Assembly (NCBI RefSeq): GCF_032268605.1
Contig: NZ_CP130318.1
Location: 3,320,001-3,384,000 of the forward strand
DNA: 64,000 nt
From: Paenibacillus aurantius
Lineage (GTDB): Bacteria > Bacillota > Bacilli > Paenibacillales > NBRC-103111
Direction of reading: 5' to 3'
Shown in pieces: positions 26,933-36,265 of this stretch (within the stretch, counting starts at the first letter, position 1; each line of letters opens with the position of its first letter). Below the pieces are notes generated by a model. That model ran no database searches. It was not told the DNA's origin and was given only the letters and a program-made list of their open reading frames with translations. Position numbers and translations under genes: made by a program.

Positions 26933-28897
26933 TCAAGAGTCCAATCGCCCCTCATTCCGCAGCCAGCCGTCCATCTCGGGAAGGTCGAAGTAGCGCAGCA
27001 TGCCGGGCAGCAGGAAGCTGAGGGAGTCCGTCATGTCATACTCCCTTCGGCCCGCCCATTCCTCCAGGCTCTCTAGACGGTCTTCCATCCGCACCTTTCG
27101 GACTTTCGGTTCGAGCAAGGCGGCGAGCCCCGTATATAGGGCATAACGTCCGGATCCGTACAGGTGCAAGTCTTCTCCATCCGCTTCGTCCAATCCGGCC
27201 GCCAGCTCGACCGCCCGCAGAACATCATAGGTACGGAGAGCGGCCATGCTGTCCTGGAGCAGCATCAGCTCGTCGGTATGCTTATCCAGCACGCCGAAGG
27301 GGTGATGCGGATCGTCTTGAGGCTGGTTGCGATAAGGGAGAAGCGGGCCGACCCCCGTTAGATTGGCCACCAGGACCGTCCGGCCCGACTGGCAGGTTTT
27401 CACGATCCACTCTTCATGAGCGGACAAGGAATGAATCCCTCCCTCCCAAACCGCAACGGTAACCGGAAGCTTCGCGCCCTGCAGGGTTTGGTCCCGGAAG
27501 AGATAGCCCATATTAATGATTCCCTTCTGGCTCCACCAAAGGGTACGGGTGGCGCTAAGGAGTTCATTTTCTCCCGCGCCGTAGTACCTGGGGTTCAAAG
27601 GATAGGGATGCCGATTATACATGACTCGTTCCCTTAGCCATTCCACTCCCCTGCGACGCTGCTCCGCTTCACCCGGACGGCTTCTTAGTTTTGCCGCTTC
27701 GGACAGCCGCTCCCGGTTCTCGTCCCGTACACTGTGTGCCCCTTCCCGTTCCCCGATAACCTGCCCGCTCCTCGTGCACCAGAGTTCCTCCGGCTCCAGC
27801 AGATGAATCTCCCCGTCGGAAGGAACAACCGATTTCCCAAGAAGATGCCGGGTGAAGAAGGCAACCGCCGCTCTAACAAGCGGAATGGTGAACCGGTGCA
27901 CATCCGCATCCTCGAACAGCTGAAGCTGTTCACTTCGCCCGTGAAGCGTCCAGAACCGGCGGCACGATTCGACCACCTGCCTCGGCGCTTCAATCGGAAC
28001 GGAATCGTAGGTAGTGGCCAGCACCAGAACCGGACGCGGCGCCATGGCTACCAGAATGTCTTCGTGGTCGAGGCCCATAGCCGAGAAGCCGGGCCATTTC
28101 TGCTCGGCGTCCTGGGTCTTTCCCGTCATGCGGAAGTAGGGGCGGTTCATGATAAACCCTCCCGGTGCGGCGCAAGCGATCCGGGGGTCCGCCATCATCA
28201 TAAGGGAGGTCTGGGTTCCGCCTCCCGAATGCCCGGTAACGCCGATCCGGGTCGGGTCCACCTCCGGACGCGTGAGCAAGTAATCAACCGCCCGCATGGC
28301 GTCATGCAGCATATAACGGGCGAGATTATCGCCCACCGTCAAGCACTGGCGGCCCACCCGTTCGTGCTCCCATACGCTGGTAACCTCCGCTTTGCCGGTT
28401 TCGGGGTCATAGTAACCGAAGCGTTCCCCTTGGCCGACCGGATCGATCGCCAGAACCGCAAGACCGGCGTGGACCAGATAGTGGCAGACGGTCTGGTATT
28501 CGTCACAATGCTTCGCCTGTTCCCGGTGTCCGCACAGGAGCAGCACCGCCCCTCCCGGCGCCGTCCGGCCATCTGGGATATAGAAATTACCTGTCACATA
28601 AACATGCGGCCGCGATTCAAAGATAAGGTTCTCGACGCGAAAGCCATTGCCTTTGGTTTCCCCGGTGACCACCGGTCGCAGGGGATGATCGGAGGAGGGG
28701 AACCCCCCCAGCGACCGTTCCAGGGATTCCCGGATATACTGCTGCCGGGCTTTCAGCGCTTCCGGATCCACAATGGCGTCCCTTTTCCGCGCCCCCGCTT
28801 CCGCCGCCGCCCGGGCCGCCTCCTCCACATAGAGCGGCAGCTGGCCGCGGACGTCGAACGTATTGACTTGAACCGTTTCCCACTTGGCCAATCCCAC
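26933..28897 (-). CDS. Two-module alpha/beta hydrolase (acetyl esterase-like)
   Basis: A 654-aa intracellular protein. The first half (~60-345) is an alpha/beta hydrolase of the acetyl-xylan-esterase-like type, with nucleophile elbow GVTGHSGGG, oxyanion-side HREQAKHCDEYQTV and a likely catalytic His in DADVHRFTIPL. The second half (~440-645) resembles another hydrolase core, but the elbow position reads LYGSGRYALY, with Gly where Ser would be, so it is probably inactive. Start is GTG at 28897, with AAGGGGAG 7 nt upstream. It lies downstream of a binding-protein gene, separated by a terminator. Likely job is removing acetyl groups from imported pectic sugars (inference). Confidence 0.78.
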   Translation of the reverse strand: MGLAKWETVQVNTFDVRGQLPLYVEEAARAAAEAGARKRDAIVDPEALKARQQYIRESLERSLGGFPSSDHPLRPVVTGETKGNGFRVENLIFESRPHVYVTGNFYIPDGRTAPGGAVLLLCGHREQAKHCDEYQTVCHYLVHAGLAVLAIDPVGQGERFGYYDPETGKAEVTSVWEHERVGRQCLTVGDNLARYMLHDAMRAVDYLLTRPEVDPTRIGVTGHSGGGTQTSLMMMADPRIACAAPGGFIMNRPYFRMTGKTQDAEQKWPGFSAMGLDHEDILVAMAPRPVLVLATTYDSVPIEAPRQVVESCRRFWTLHGRSEQLQLFEDADVHRFTIPLVRAAVAFFTRHLLGKSVVPSDGEIHLLEPEELWCTRSGQVIGEREGAHSVRDENRERLSEAAKLRSRPGEAEQRRRGVEWLRERVMYNRHPYPLNPRYYGAGENELLSATRTLWWSQKGIINMGYLFRDQTLQGAKLPVTVAVWEGGIHSLSAHEEWIVKTCQSGRTVLVANLTGVGPLLPYRNQPQDDPHHPFGVLDKHTDELMLLQDSMAALRTYDVLRAVELAAGLDEADGEDLHLYGSGRYALYTGLAALLEPKVRKVRMEDRLESLEEWAGRREYDMTDSLSFLLPGMLRYFDLPEMDGWLRNEGRLDS

Positions 28898-28934
28898 TGT
28901 GCTTCTCCCCTTGTCCCAAACCTTACAGGCTCAT

Positions 28935-28961
28935 TAAAAAGAGGGAACTTTCGTCCCCTCT
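28935..28961 (-). terminator. Terminator after the lipoprotein binding-protein gene
   Basis: A 9-bp stem with one G-U pair (28940-28948 with 28953-28961) and a four-base GAAA loop is followed on the minus strand by five T's. It lies 15 nt after the binding-protein stop and 38 nt before the esterase start, so it may let the binding protein be made in excess with partial read-through. Confidence 0.8.
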
Positions 28962-28976
28962 TCTCGACCCGGTTTG

Positions 28977-30317
28977 TTATTTTTTGGTTAGCTGTTCCTG
29001 AATCAGCTTGTTGGAGGTTTCCTCCGCTTTCCGCAGGGCGCTGTTGACGTCCATCTTTCCTTTGGCGATTTCCCTGACAACGTCCTCGTCGAAGGCTTTT
29101 TCGATAACCAGCTCGTCATATTCCGTCATCACCCGTCCAGGAGCCGGCTTGCCGTAGAACAGGGCTTTGATGTTTTTGGATTTGGCAAAAGGATAATCGG
29201 TAAAGGCCGCATCCCGTACGGATTTGGTGGTAAGAGGTGTAACCACCCCTCTTTTGGACATGATGGTCTGGTATTCTTCCGAGATCAGATATTTAAGGAC
29301 TTCCATAGCGGCATCCTTGTTCTTTGAGGTCGAGGTGATCCCGGCATAGGTGGCATACGGCTGGGTGTTCAGACCCGGGTACTCCTTAAACTGGGGAACG
29401 GCCGCAATATCCCAGTTCATGGCGAGCGACGTGTCCGCGGAGTTCATCCATCCGGAGGTGTAGACATACATTCCGACTAGGAAATCCTTGTTGAAATCGG
29501 CATGAGCCAGCCATTTCTCGTTGGCCCGCTGCTGTAAGCCGGGATCTCGCGTGAAGTTATAGAAGATTTTCTCAAAAATGAATTTCCAGTTGTCGTTATT
29601 GACCGTTGCCTTGTTCGTGGCGGCATCCACCATATTGGATGAATTCTGGGTAACCCTAATGTAATGCTTAGGTGACATCCAGAGTCCGATATACTGCTTG
29701 CCCCCTTCGTTGCGGGTCAACTGCTTCGAAAGATCGAGGGCCTCGTCCCATGTCATGCCGTCCCACGGATACTTGACGCCGAACCGGTCGAAAATGTCCT
29801 TGTTATAATACATCACGAATTTATTGTCGCTGAGAGGCAGCAGGTAGTGCTTCTTATCGATGGTAACCTGTTCCAGATAAGCCGGCTCAATCGGGCTGAT
29901 ATCCACATTGTGTGTTTTCATTAAAGGGTCCAATTCCTGGGCCATGTTGGCCGGAAGCCAGTCCTCTCTAAGCTCCCCGGCCGAAGAAAGATACATGTCG
30001 AGCGGGGTACCGGAGGCTATGACCTGTTCCATTTTCTGCTGATCGGTCTGGTTGATATAAGTAATAGAGAGCTTAGGAAATTTCTTCTTGATGTACTGGC
30101 CGTACCGGTCCTCAAAATCCTTCTGGCTCGCGAGTCCGAACCAGGTCAAGTTAGCGGTCAGCTCGTCGGGGTTAACCGGAGCTACGGTCCCGGCCGGGGA
30201 CGGATTGGATGCAGCCGAATCCGTCGGTGAGGTCGTTCCTCCCCCCGAGCTGCAAGCGGCCAATAACGACAGGGACATCACAGAGGACAGCATTAATGAA
30301 AGCTTTGGTCGTAACAC
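28977..30317 (-). CDS. Carbohydrate ABC transporter solute-binding lipoprotein (CUT1)
   Basis: A 446-aa extracellular binding protein. The lipobox LAAC (SVMSLSLLAACSSGGG) gives lipid attachment to the membrane. The mature part has typical family phrases: KLSITYINQTDQQKME, NKFVMYYNKDIFDRFGV and AMEVLKYLISEEYQTIM. The start appears to be GTG at 30317, about 12 nt after GGGAGG; the codon before it is ATT. No permease genes are beside it. Its own promoter carries the shared operator site, so it probably works with one of the two permease pairs of the 22-kb operon, most simply 10132-11964. Confidence 0.92.
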   Translation of the reverse strand: MLRPKLSLMLSSVMSLSLLAACSSGGGTTSPTDSAASNPSPAGTVAPVNPDELTANLTWFGLASQKDFEDRYGQYIKKKFPKLSITYINQTDQQKMEQVIASGTPLDMYLSSAGELREDWLPANMAQELDPLMKTHNVDISPIEPAYLEQVTIDKKHYLLPLSDNKFVMYYNKDIFDRFGVKYPWDGMTWDEALDLSKQLTRNEGGKQYIGLWMSPKHYIRVTQNSSNMVDAATNKATVNNDNWKFIFEKIFYNFTRDPGLQQRANEKWLAHADFNKDFLVGMYVYTSGWMNSADTSLAMNWDIAAVPQFKEYPGLNTQPYATYAGITSTSKNKDAAMEVLKYLISEEYQTIMSKRGVVTPLTTKSVRDAAFTDYPFAKSKNIKALFYGKPAPGRVMTEYDELVIEKAFDEDVVREIAKGKMDVNSALRKAEETSNKLIQEQLTKK

Positions 30318-30465
30318 AATAACTTGATTCCTCCCTTTTATTCATCCTATAACGGCTGGCGGGAAGGCTGGCCTCCGTCTTTCCAGTGGAAGCGCTATCA
30401 GCTTGACTTATCGGCCTTCCCTTTCTTATTCTCGGATGATGCAAGCCGTGATGCCGTTACTGGTT

Positions 30466-30518
30466 ATTATAGAAAGACCGCATTCCCAATACGTGGGTCA
30501 TCCCGACCTTCCTATAGG
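30466..30518 (-). promoter_or_regulatory. Promoter with CCTATA operator site before the binding-protein gene
   Basis: On the minus strand, -10 TATAAT is at 30471-30466 and a CCTATA (in GCCCCTATAGG, as at 22.46 kb) starts at 30518, 47 bp upstream. The near copy is weak (CCCACGTATTG). The leader to the GTG start is about 140 nt, longer than at the other sites; I see no clear riboswitch in it. Confidence 0.55.
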
Positions 30519-30556
30519 GGCATCATGCACACCTTAGAGGTGTGGATTCCCCCCTG

Positions 30557-32065
30557 CTATTTCCAGGCCGGTCTAAGCGTGGATGCCCTGCCTTCCCATG
30601 CGTCCGCCAGATGCAGAAGGGCCAAGGGAAGAGGATGATCCGTGAGGATGGTCTCCCCGGCTTGAATAGCACCCGAAGGACCTAAACAGGCTTCTGCCAT
30701 TCCTTCCCCCAGGCCGGCTGCCGTCTCCAGGAACCGCCGGTCCTCCGTAGCGCGGTACAAATCCAGCAGGGCATAAAGGACTCGGTAATCGCTGGCAGAC
30801 CCGGAGTCGCGCAGGCTCCGCCCCTCTCCCTGCGGAGAACCAAGCTCCCCAAGCCCTATCCCCTTAGCAATCGAGCGGGCCATTTCCCATAGAAAGGGAT
30901 CCTTCGACAATCGGTAACCGTAGGCATACATCCAGAAATCGTCCCCGCTTAACGGCATGGCCCGGAAGACGGTTCCCGCGGGACCGAAGTAGCCCTTGCG
31001 GTCCAACACAAGCCCCTCCAGAGAGAAGCCGTCGGTCAGCATGGGGACGTAAGAGCAGTCCTTCTCCCGGAATGCCGTTCTCCCCCAGGCCGTCATCTCT
31101 TCACACGCCCAGCGGATGAAACCTTCGCCTTCCTCTCCCAGCATCCCCCCTACGGCCAGCTGGCAGCGCTGAACCGCCGGTCTCGGCTTGAAGAGGGTCC
31201 CTTCATAAACCAGATGCCCTTCCGGGACGAGTGGGGCTATCTGGTACTGGGCCCGGTCCCCGCGTACCGCTGGCCCATCGCACCAGGAGCCGGCGGATTG
31301 GCTGAACTGGTAGCCGCTTATGCCGACGCCCTCTTGTCTGGTCTCCACGTAGCGGGAGGCCAGCCGCTTTGCCCAATCGAGAGGAGCCTGCTCACCGGAC
31401 AGCTTGCTCAGCATAGCCGCTGCATAGTACAGATCGCTTCCGGCGTTGACGAAGGTAAGTCCTTTGCCCCAGAAGAATACATCCCCTCCTTGGTATTCAT
31501 TCTCCCAGATCCGCCCCCGCTCCGTTCCGTAAGGCCCGTGCCGGTTAAAATCGAGGGTTCCCCAATCGAGAATATGGGCATTCCATATCGCTTCGATATA
31601 CCGTTTGGTACCGGCCGGGTCGGCTTTCCACATTAGGCCGTAATCGGGATAATGCATTTTCAATTCATGGACCTTGCTTTTATCCCCGGCAAATTCGAGG
31701 GTTCCGGTCTCCAGATTGTTGGCGGTATGGCCGCCCCAATAGAGAAGCCCTTGTTCATCCGTTTGCCCGCCCAGCAGGTAACGGTAAACTTCTCTCGTCC
31801 GCTCCGCATAGCGGGGAAGCCCTGTTACGTCCGATAAGCCGTCCAGCAGCTTGAACCAATGGGATTGGCTCGCCGGGCTGGAGAGCAGGGCCTTGCGGTT
31901 GACATGATCCGGATCATAAGAGACGGACTGCAGGGACCGGCCATCTAGAGCGTTGACGAACAGTGGCGACTCTCCTTCGGGGTCGGAAGCATGCTTCAGC
32001 AGGAGATCGGCATGCTTCCTTACCCTTTCCCTAAGCCGCGCGGCTGTGCCGCTGCCAGCCATCAT
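30557..32065 (-). CDS. (alpha/alpha)-barrel lyase/hydrolase-like protein, possibly pectate lyase-related
   Basis: A 502-aa intracellular protein, mostly helical with repeated aromatic hairpins. The most distinctive stretch is HELKMHYPDYGLMW, then YIEAIWNAHILDWGTLDFNRHG. It recalls proteins annotated as pectate lyases in plant-material degraders, but I cannot confirm that by comparison. His, Lys and Arg in this stretch would suit uronate binding. GGAGGTGA precedes the ATG pair, and the start overlaps the stop of the 914-codon gene by 4 nt. It is the last gene of the unit that begins at 38.1 kb. Fold guess is moderate, function weak. Confidence 0.6.
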   Translation of the reverse strand: MMAGSGTAARLRERVRKHADLLLKHASDPEGESPLFVNALDGRSLQSVSYDPDHVNRKALLSSPASQSHWFKLLDGLSDVTGLPRYAERTREVYRYLLGGQTDEQGLLYWGGHTANNLETGTLEFAGDKSKVHELKMHYPDYGLMWKADPAGTKRYIEAIWNAHILDWGTLDFNRHGPYGTERGRIWENEYQGGDVFFWGKGLTFVNAGSDLYYAAAMLSKLSGEQAPLDWAKRLASRYVETRQEGVGISGYQFSQSAGSWCDGPAVRGDRAQYQIAPLVPEGHLVYEGTLFKPRPAVQRCQLAVGGMLGEEGEGFIRWACEEMTAWGRTAFREKDCSYVPMLTDGFSLEGLVLDRKGYFGPAGTVFRAMPLSGDDFWMYAYGYRLSKDPFLWEMARSIAKGIGLGELGSPQGEGRSLRDSGSASDYRVLYALLDLYRATEDRRFLETAAGLGEGMAEACLGPSGAIQAGETILTDHPLPLALLHLADAWEGRASTLRPAWK

Positions 32066-34806
32066 AGCACCGTCACCTCCCGGGCCTTCTCATACAGCCA
32101 GTCCAGCGTGGTACGGTCATCTTTGTTCGGATCGTATTCCCTTGGAGTCATCGGCTGGGTGGCTTTCACCACCCCAATAATCAAATAGGCTCCCTTGCCA
32201 AAACAAAGCGTATGGCGCCCAGCCGCATAGCTTACCGCATGGATATCCGCGGAAGGGTAGGAGAACAAGCGGATCCCTTTTCGGATGACCGGAAAATGGC
32301 TCCCGGAGGCGGAAGGCTCTTCCGCTCCCTTCCCGCTTTTCACGGGCTGCAGCCACTGGCTCTCCGGCGAATGGAAGTATCCGATGAGGACCTTAGCGGG
32401 TGCGTCCAGCTCGATTTCAACCGATACCTCGCCGTGGACCGCCTCCAGCTGGCTGAACCGGATTCCGTTCAGCCCGTATAGCTCCTCCGCGCAGCCGATA
32501 ATGGGAATGTCTCCGTCGGTAAACACGCGGGCCCCCTTCTCGATCCGGTAGACCTCGGCGGATTCGGTAAGCAGCCGGAATTCCTCTCCCTCAAACGGCT
32601 TAAACTGACCGGAAGAGGCTTCGAGGTGGAGAGCCGCCGGTGCAATACCCGCTTTTAGTTCCGCTATGTGCTGCCGGAGGTTATCCAGCTCTTCTTCGAA
32701 CAGGGGCAGACAATCTCTCCAGTGAGAGTAGGCCATTCCGTCCCGGAAAGGAATTTTGCGCTGGGGCGTCTGCATGCCGTTGGCATACCGGTACTGCTTC
32801 TCTGTCAGGGCCGTCAAGCGCCGGTAGCTGGTCATGCTTTTCTCTATCCATTCGACCGCTTCTTCCAGCGGCTCCGCCTCCGAATACCGTCCCGCCGACG
32901 TATGCTTATACATCAGGATAAGCAGGGCACCTCTCACTTTATAGGTATACGAGCAGACCATGGCCCGGATGGCCTCGATATCCGAGACGAGCCGGTCCAC
33001 CTCCGCCTTGTTCTTCGAAGCGGCGGTCCTTGCGCGTTTAACCGCACGCTCCGCTTCCCCCGCGAGTCTCTCCACGTCATCCACCACATCCAGGGGAGTC
33101 TCCCCCACATGGGGCATTCCGGCGAGCTCCTTGAGAACATAATCCTCCAGCCGTTCCCCTTGCGGGGCGTGAGACTCCCACAGGGCTGACCAGGGGGTAT
33201 AGCGGTCCGGATTGGTCAGCTGGCTCATCGTCATCCCCAGGCTCATCGTCTGACGGTTCCCCTGCGTAATGCCGAAACGGCGCAGAAGCTTCGGAGCGCA
33301 TTGGCCGGCGGCTTCCAACGCTTCCAGCAGAGCATGGGCCGCCTCGGGGCTCCCGTGCCGCTCTCCCAGCTGCCGGACCCAATGCTCTTTCTCCGCCCGG
33401 TAATCCCGGCCCGGATTCCAGGCGTAGCGCAGCCAGGCAGCGTACCATAGCCAGTCGCGGTCCACCTGCCGTAGGCGCGGCTCGGTCTGATCCGGCGAAT
33501 ACGGCCATCCCCAGAAGGAGAGCGGGTAAAAGTGGAGAGCGTTTGCGTTCAGCCGGTATTTGGCCGCCTGAACGCACTTCTGAATAAAGGACGGGGCGCC
33601 CCAGCGGAATGGCTCGAGATTGGTCAGCATATGAACATTGGCCATGTGGATGCCACGGCGGGACCCGAGCCTCTGGTGCAGCTTCTGGACTTCCCCCCTT
33701 GGAGTCCATGTCGTGAGCGACTCCCCGTTATATTTCATCTCGGTGTGCAGGTTCGGGTAAAGCGGGTCCGCCTCCTCCATTACCTGCTCCACATTGATCC
33801 CGTGCGACCTTACGATGACGGGAGGCGGGTCAGGGAGAGGCTGTCCGTCCAGCCCTTGCTTAATCCCGGTCAGAATCGTTTCGCACAGCCACTCCGCGCC
33901 GTACATTTGGCCCTTCAGCTTCTCTCCGAGGCACACCATGAGCCCCACCTGGGGGAAATCGCGGACGAAGGCCGCAAGCGATTTGCGGTAATAGTCGGAC
34001 GTAACGGGAACCGGTCGGGTCTGGCTGTAAGCCAGCCCGTACTTGTCCGCAAGCGCGTGGGGAACGTGTATGTTATAGAAGGATAGAAAGAGGCGAATGC
34101 CCCGTCGGTCCGTTTCTTCAATCAGCCACATAAGGATCTTGCGATTCAACTGGTACTGCTCCGGGCTAACCTCAAGAGCCTCCGGATAGTCGGGGAGCCG
34201 CACCAGGGAGGAAAAGGGGTGGCCGTTCCAAAGAAAGAGAACATTCGCCCGGTGTTCGAAGAGTCTGTCCAAATAATCGAGCCACATGGCCTTATCGTAG
34301 AACCAGGGAAACCGCTCGGGGGTTAGGGGATATTCATACGCTTGCCGCGGGGCTTCGAGCTGGGAATTCTGCAGCCCTACGGCCGTCCCCCTCCACCGGA
34401 AGCGGGGATAATCCCCGCAGGCGAGATCCAGGGGCAGCGCGCCGGCCTCCCGGATCATTCCGGCGAGTTCCTGGCACCCGTAAAGAACCCCGTTGTCATC
34501 TCCTCCGGATACCACCTGAAGCCTTCCCGGAAGGGTTGCCAGATAGAAGCCCTCCTCTCCCGGTTCCTCCGTATGATAGAGAAGCACATCGCGTTCTTCC
34601 AGCTCGGAGAGCAGGGGGGAGGTTTGCCGGTTCCCTATATACAGCTTTCGCCCTCCCGTAGTCCGGTAGTGGTCCCAGCTCCAGGCCCCCGGCTTCTCAT
34701 GAACGATATACCCGCAGTTTTTTAAGCCTTCCCTCAGCAAACGGATCCCTAGAAGCACCCGGGGAGAAGCCTGTAAGTCGTATCCAATTGTTATATAATC
34801 CAGCAT
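32062..34806 (-). CDS. Large glycosidase-like protein with GH20b-like N-terminus
   Basis: A 914-aa intracellular protein. Residues ~1-130 resemble the GH20 domain-2 / alpha-glucuronidase N-terminal fold (YIGNRQTSPLLSELE; VVSGGDDNGVLYGCQELAGMI). Residues ~140-500 look like a TIM barrel (CGDYPRFRWRGTAVGLQNS; HRANVLFLWNGHPFSSLVRL; RGIRLFLSFYNIHVPHALAD). A helical region with coiled-coil character is at ~570-640, and a beta domain ends the protein. This order resembles GH67/GH115-type alpha-glucuronidases, which fits removal of uronic acids, but the family is not certain. The ATG follows GAGGGGATAAGGC, 31 nt after the GH28 gene. Confidence 0.65.
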   Translation of the reverse strand: MLDYITIGYDLQASPRVLLGIRLLREGLKNCGYIVHEKPGAWSWDHYRTTGGRKLYIGNRQTSPLLSELEERDVLLYHTEEPGEEGFYLATLPGRLQVVSGGDDNGVLYGCQELAGMIREAGALPLDLACGDYPRFRWRGTAVGLQNSQLEAPRQAYEYPLTPERFPWFYDKAMWLDYLDRLFEHRANVLFLWNGHPFSSLVRLPDYPEALEVSPEQYQLNRKILMWLIEETDRRGIRLFLSFYNIHVPHALADKYGLAYSQTRPVPVTSDYYRKSLAAFVRDFPQVGLMVCLGEKLKGQMYGAEWLCETILTGIKQGLDGQPLPDPPPVIVRSHGINVEQVMEEADPLYPNLHTEMKYNGESLTTWTPRGEVQKLHQRLGSRRGIHMANVHMLTNLEPFRWGAPSFIQKCVQAAKYRLNANALHFYPLSFWGWPYSPDQTEPRLRQVDRDWLWYAAWLRYAWNPGRDYRAEKEHWVRQLGERHGSPEAAHALLEALEAAGQCAPKLLRRFGITQGNRQTMSLGMTMSQLTNPDRYTPWSALWESHAPQGERLEDYVLKELAGMPHVGETPLDVVDDVERLAGEAERAVKRARTAASKNKAEVDRLVSDIEAIRAMVCSYTYKVRGALLILMYKHTSAGRYSEAEPLEEAVEWIEKSMTSYRRLTALTEKQYRYANGMQTPQRKIPFRDGMAYSHWRDCLPLFEEELDNLRQHIAELKAGIAPAALHLEASSGQFKPFEGEEFRLLTESAEVYRIEKGARVFTDGDIPIIGCAEELYGLNGIRFSQLEAVHGEVSVEIELDAPAKVLIGYFHSPESQWLQPVKSGKGAEEPSASGSHFPVIRKGIRLFSYPSADIHAVSYAAGRHTLCFGKGAYLIIGVVKATQPMTPREYDPNKDDRTTLDWLYEKAREVTVL

Positions 34807-34837
34807 GCCTTATCCCCTCTTTCGCCGGCAAAATGAA

Positions 34838-36265
34838 TTAGGAATGTACCACAACGCCCTCGGTGTCCGCCAGCGTAAAGTCCGGTCCTTCTTCCGGAAT
34901 GATGCTTGCCTCCCGAAAATGAATATCCTTGGCATAGGTACAGGAGACTCCCGTCCGTGCCGTTATCCGCACGCGTTCGAAAACGACATCCTGCACCGGC
35001 ATTTCCGGAAGACCTTTAATAAGCACGGCCTTACCGGCACCGAAACAGGTAGTATCGCTGATTTGAAATTGCCGGAATACCGGAGTTTCTTCCGTTACCG
35101 GAAGCGTCTCCTCGGAATTGTACTTGCCCGAATAATAGGAGCTGAACAGAATGGCTTCTTTGGCGATGTCTTTCATGCGGACGTTCCGGATATGGATTTG
35201 TTCCACTACGCCCCCGCGGCCGCGTGTGCTCTTGAAGCGAAGCCCCGTGTCCGTGCCGATAAACGTACAGTCCGAAACGTGAATCTTCCGTACATCTCCG
35301 GACATTTCGCTGCCGATAACAAATCCTCCGTGTCCGTGATACACCTGGCAGTTCTTTATTGTTACATATTCCGTCGCCCTGCCAAGCTCCCTCCCATCCG
35401 CATCTTTTCCCGACTTGATGCAGATGGCGTCGTCGCCTACATCGAAGAGGGAATCGTGAATGGCCGCGAAACGGCAGGAATCCAGATCCAGGCCGTCCCC
35501 ATTCTGGGCATACCATTGGTTGCGGATGGCCACGTGGCGAATCGTGACATGCTCACACAGCCAGGGATGGACATTCCATGCCGCCGAGTTGCGGAAGGTC
35601 GGACCGTCGAGCAGCACCCGGGTACAGCGGTCGAACTGCACGAGCGTTGGGCGCAGATGGTCGCGGGCCGGTTCGAAGGCGGCCGGATCGGTGACTTTCT
35701 CCTGAATCAGCCGTTTGACTAGCGAGCTTCCCTTCAGCGACTGCTCGGTCGGCCACCAGGTTCCGCCTTCCTCGTACCCGCCGGATTCGATAAGCCGCTT
35801 CCACTGCCCCTCAGTCAGCTTCATGCGCTTAACCGGCCTCCACACCTCGCCGGATCCGTCAAAGATTCCTTCCCCGGTTATGGCGATATTGGTCAGATCC
35901 GCTCCATAAAGGGCGGGTAGGCAGCGGACGGTGCGCAGCCCTTCGTAGCTGGTCGCGATAAGCGGATAATCGTCCCGGTTCTTGCTGAACACGACCACGG
36001 CGCCGGCCTCCGCATGGAGACGGATTCCACTCTCAAGCCGGATTGGACCCGTCAGCCACATCCCCGGCGGAATAAGAACCGTCCCGCCTCCTGCGGCGGA
36101 ACAGGCTCGGATCGCAGACGCGATGGCCTCGGTATTCAGAGCCATTCCGTCACCGACGGCTCCGTAATCGGCAATGGAAACCGTCCGTTCGGGAAAAACC
36201 GGCACCTCCACGGCCAGCATCTCAAACGGCATAGGGTCTGGAGCGACTTCTTGGTTCATCCTCAT
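34838..36265 (-). CDS. GH28 polygalacturonase-like protein
   Basis: A 475-aa right-handed beta-helix of glycoside hydrolase family 28, which hydrolyses galacturonide or rhamnogalacturonan links. The four family motifs are present: NGDGLDLDSC (N-x-D), VGDDAICIKSG (paired Asp), GHGGFVIGSE (catalytic His region) and RFKSTRGRGG (R-x-K). The N-terminal SIADYGAVGDGMALNT is typical. There is no signal peptide, so it probably acts as an intracellular exo-enzyme on imported oligogalacturonides. The start overlaps the stop of the propeller gene; AAAGGGG lies about 9 nt upstream. One of the firmest clues that the locus targets pectin. Confidence 0.93.
   Translation of the reverse strand: MRMNQEVAPDPMPFEMLAVEVPVFPERTVSIADYGAVGDGMALNTEAIASAIRACSAAGGGTVLIPPGMWLTGPIRLESGIRLHAEAGAVVVFSKNRDDYPLIATSYEGLRTVRCLPALYGADLTNIAITGEGIFDGSGEVWRPVKRMKLTEGQWKRLIESGGYEEGGTWWPTEQSLKGSSLVKRLIQEKVTDPAAFEPARDHLRPTLVQFDRCTRVLLDGPTFRNSAAWNVHPWLCEHVTIRHVAIRNQWYAQNGDGLDLDSCRFAAIHDSLFDVGDDAICIKSGKDADGRELGRATEYVTIKNCQVYHGHGGFVIGSEMSGDVRKIHVSDCTFIGTDTGLRFKSTRGRGGVVEQIHIRNVRMKDIAKEAILFSSYYSGKYNSEETLPVTEETPVFRQFQISDTTCFGAGKAVLIKGLPEMPVQDVVFERVRITARTGVSCTYAKDIHFREASIIPEEGPDFTLADTEGVVVHS

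Noticed and set aside
27734-29047. A 437-codon plus-strand frame opposite the esterase
   Set aside because: Antisense shadow of a gene with a catalytic GHSGGG motif.
30318-30465. Riboswitch in the ~140-nt leader of the binding-protein gene
   Set aside because: No conserved aptamer core or terminator/antiterminator pair is visible.
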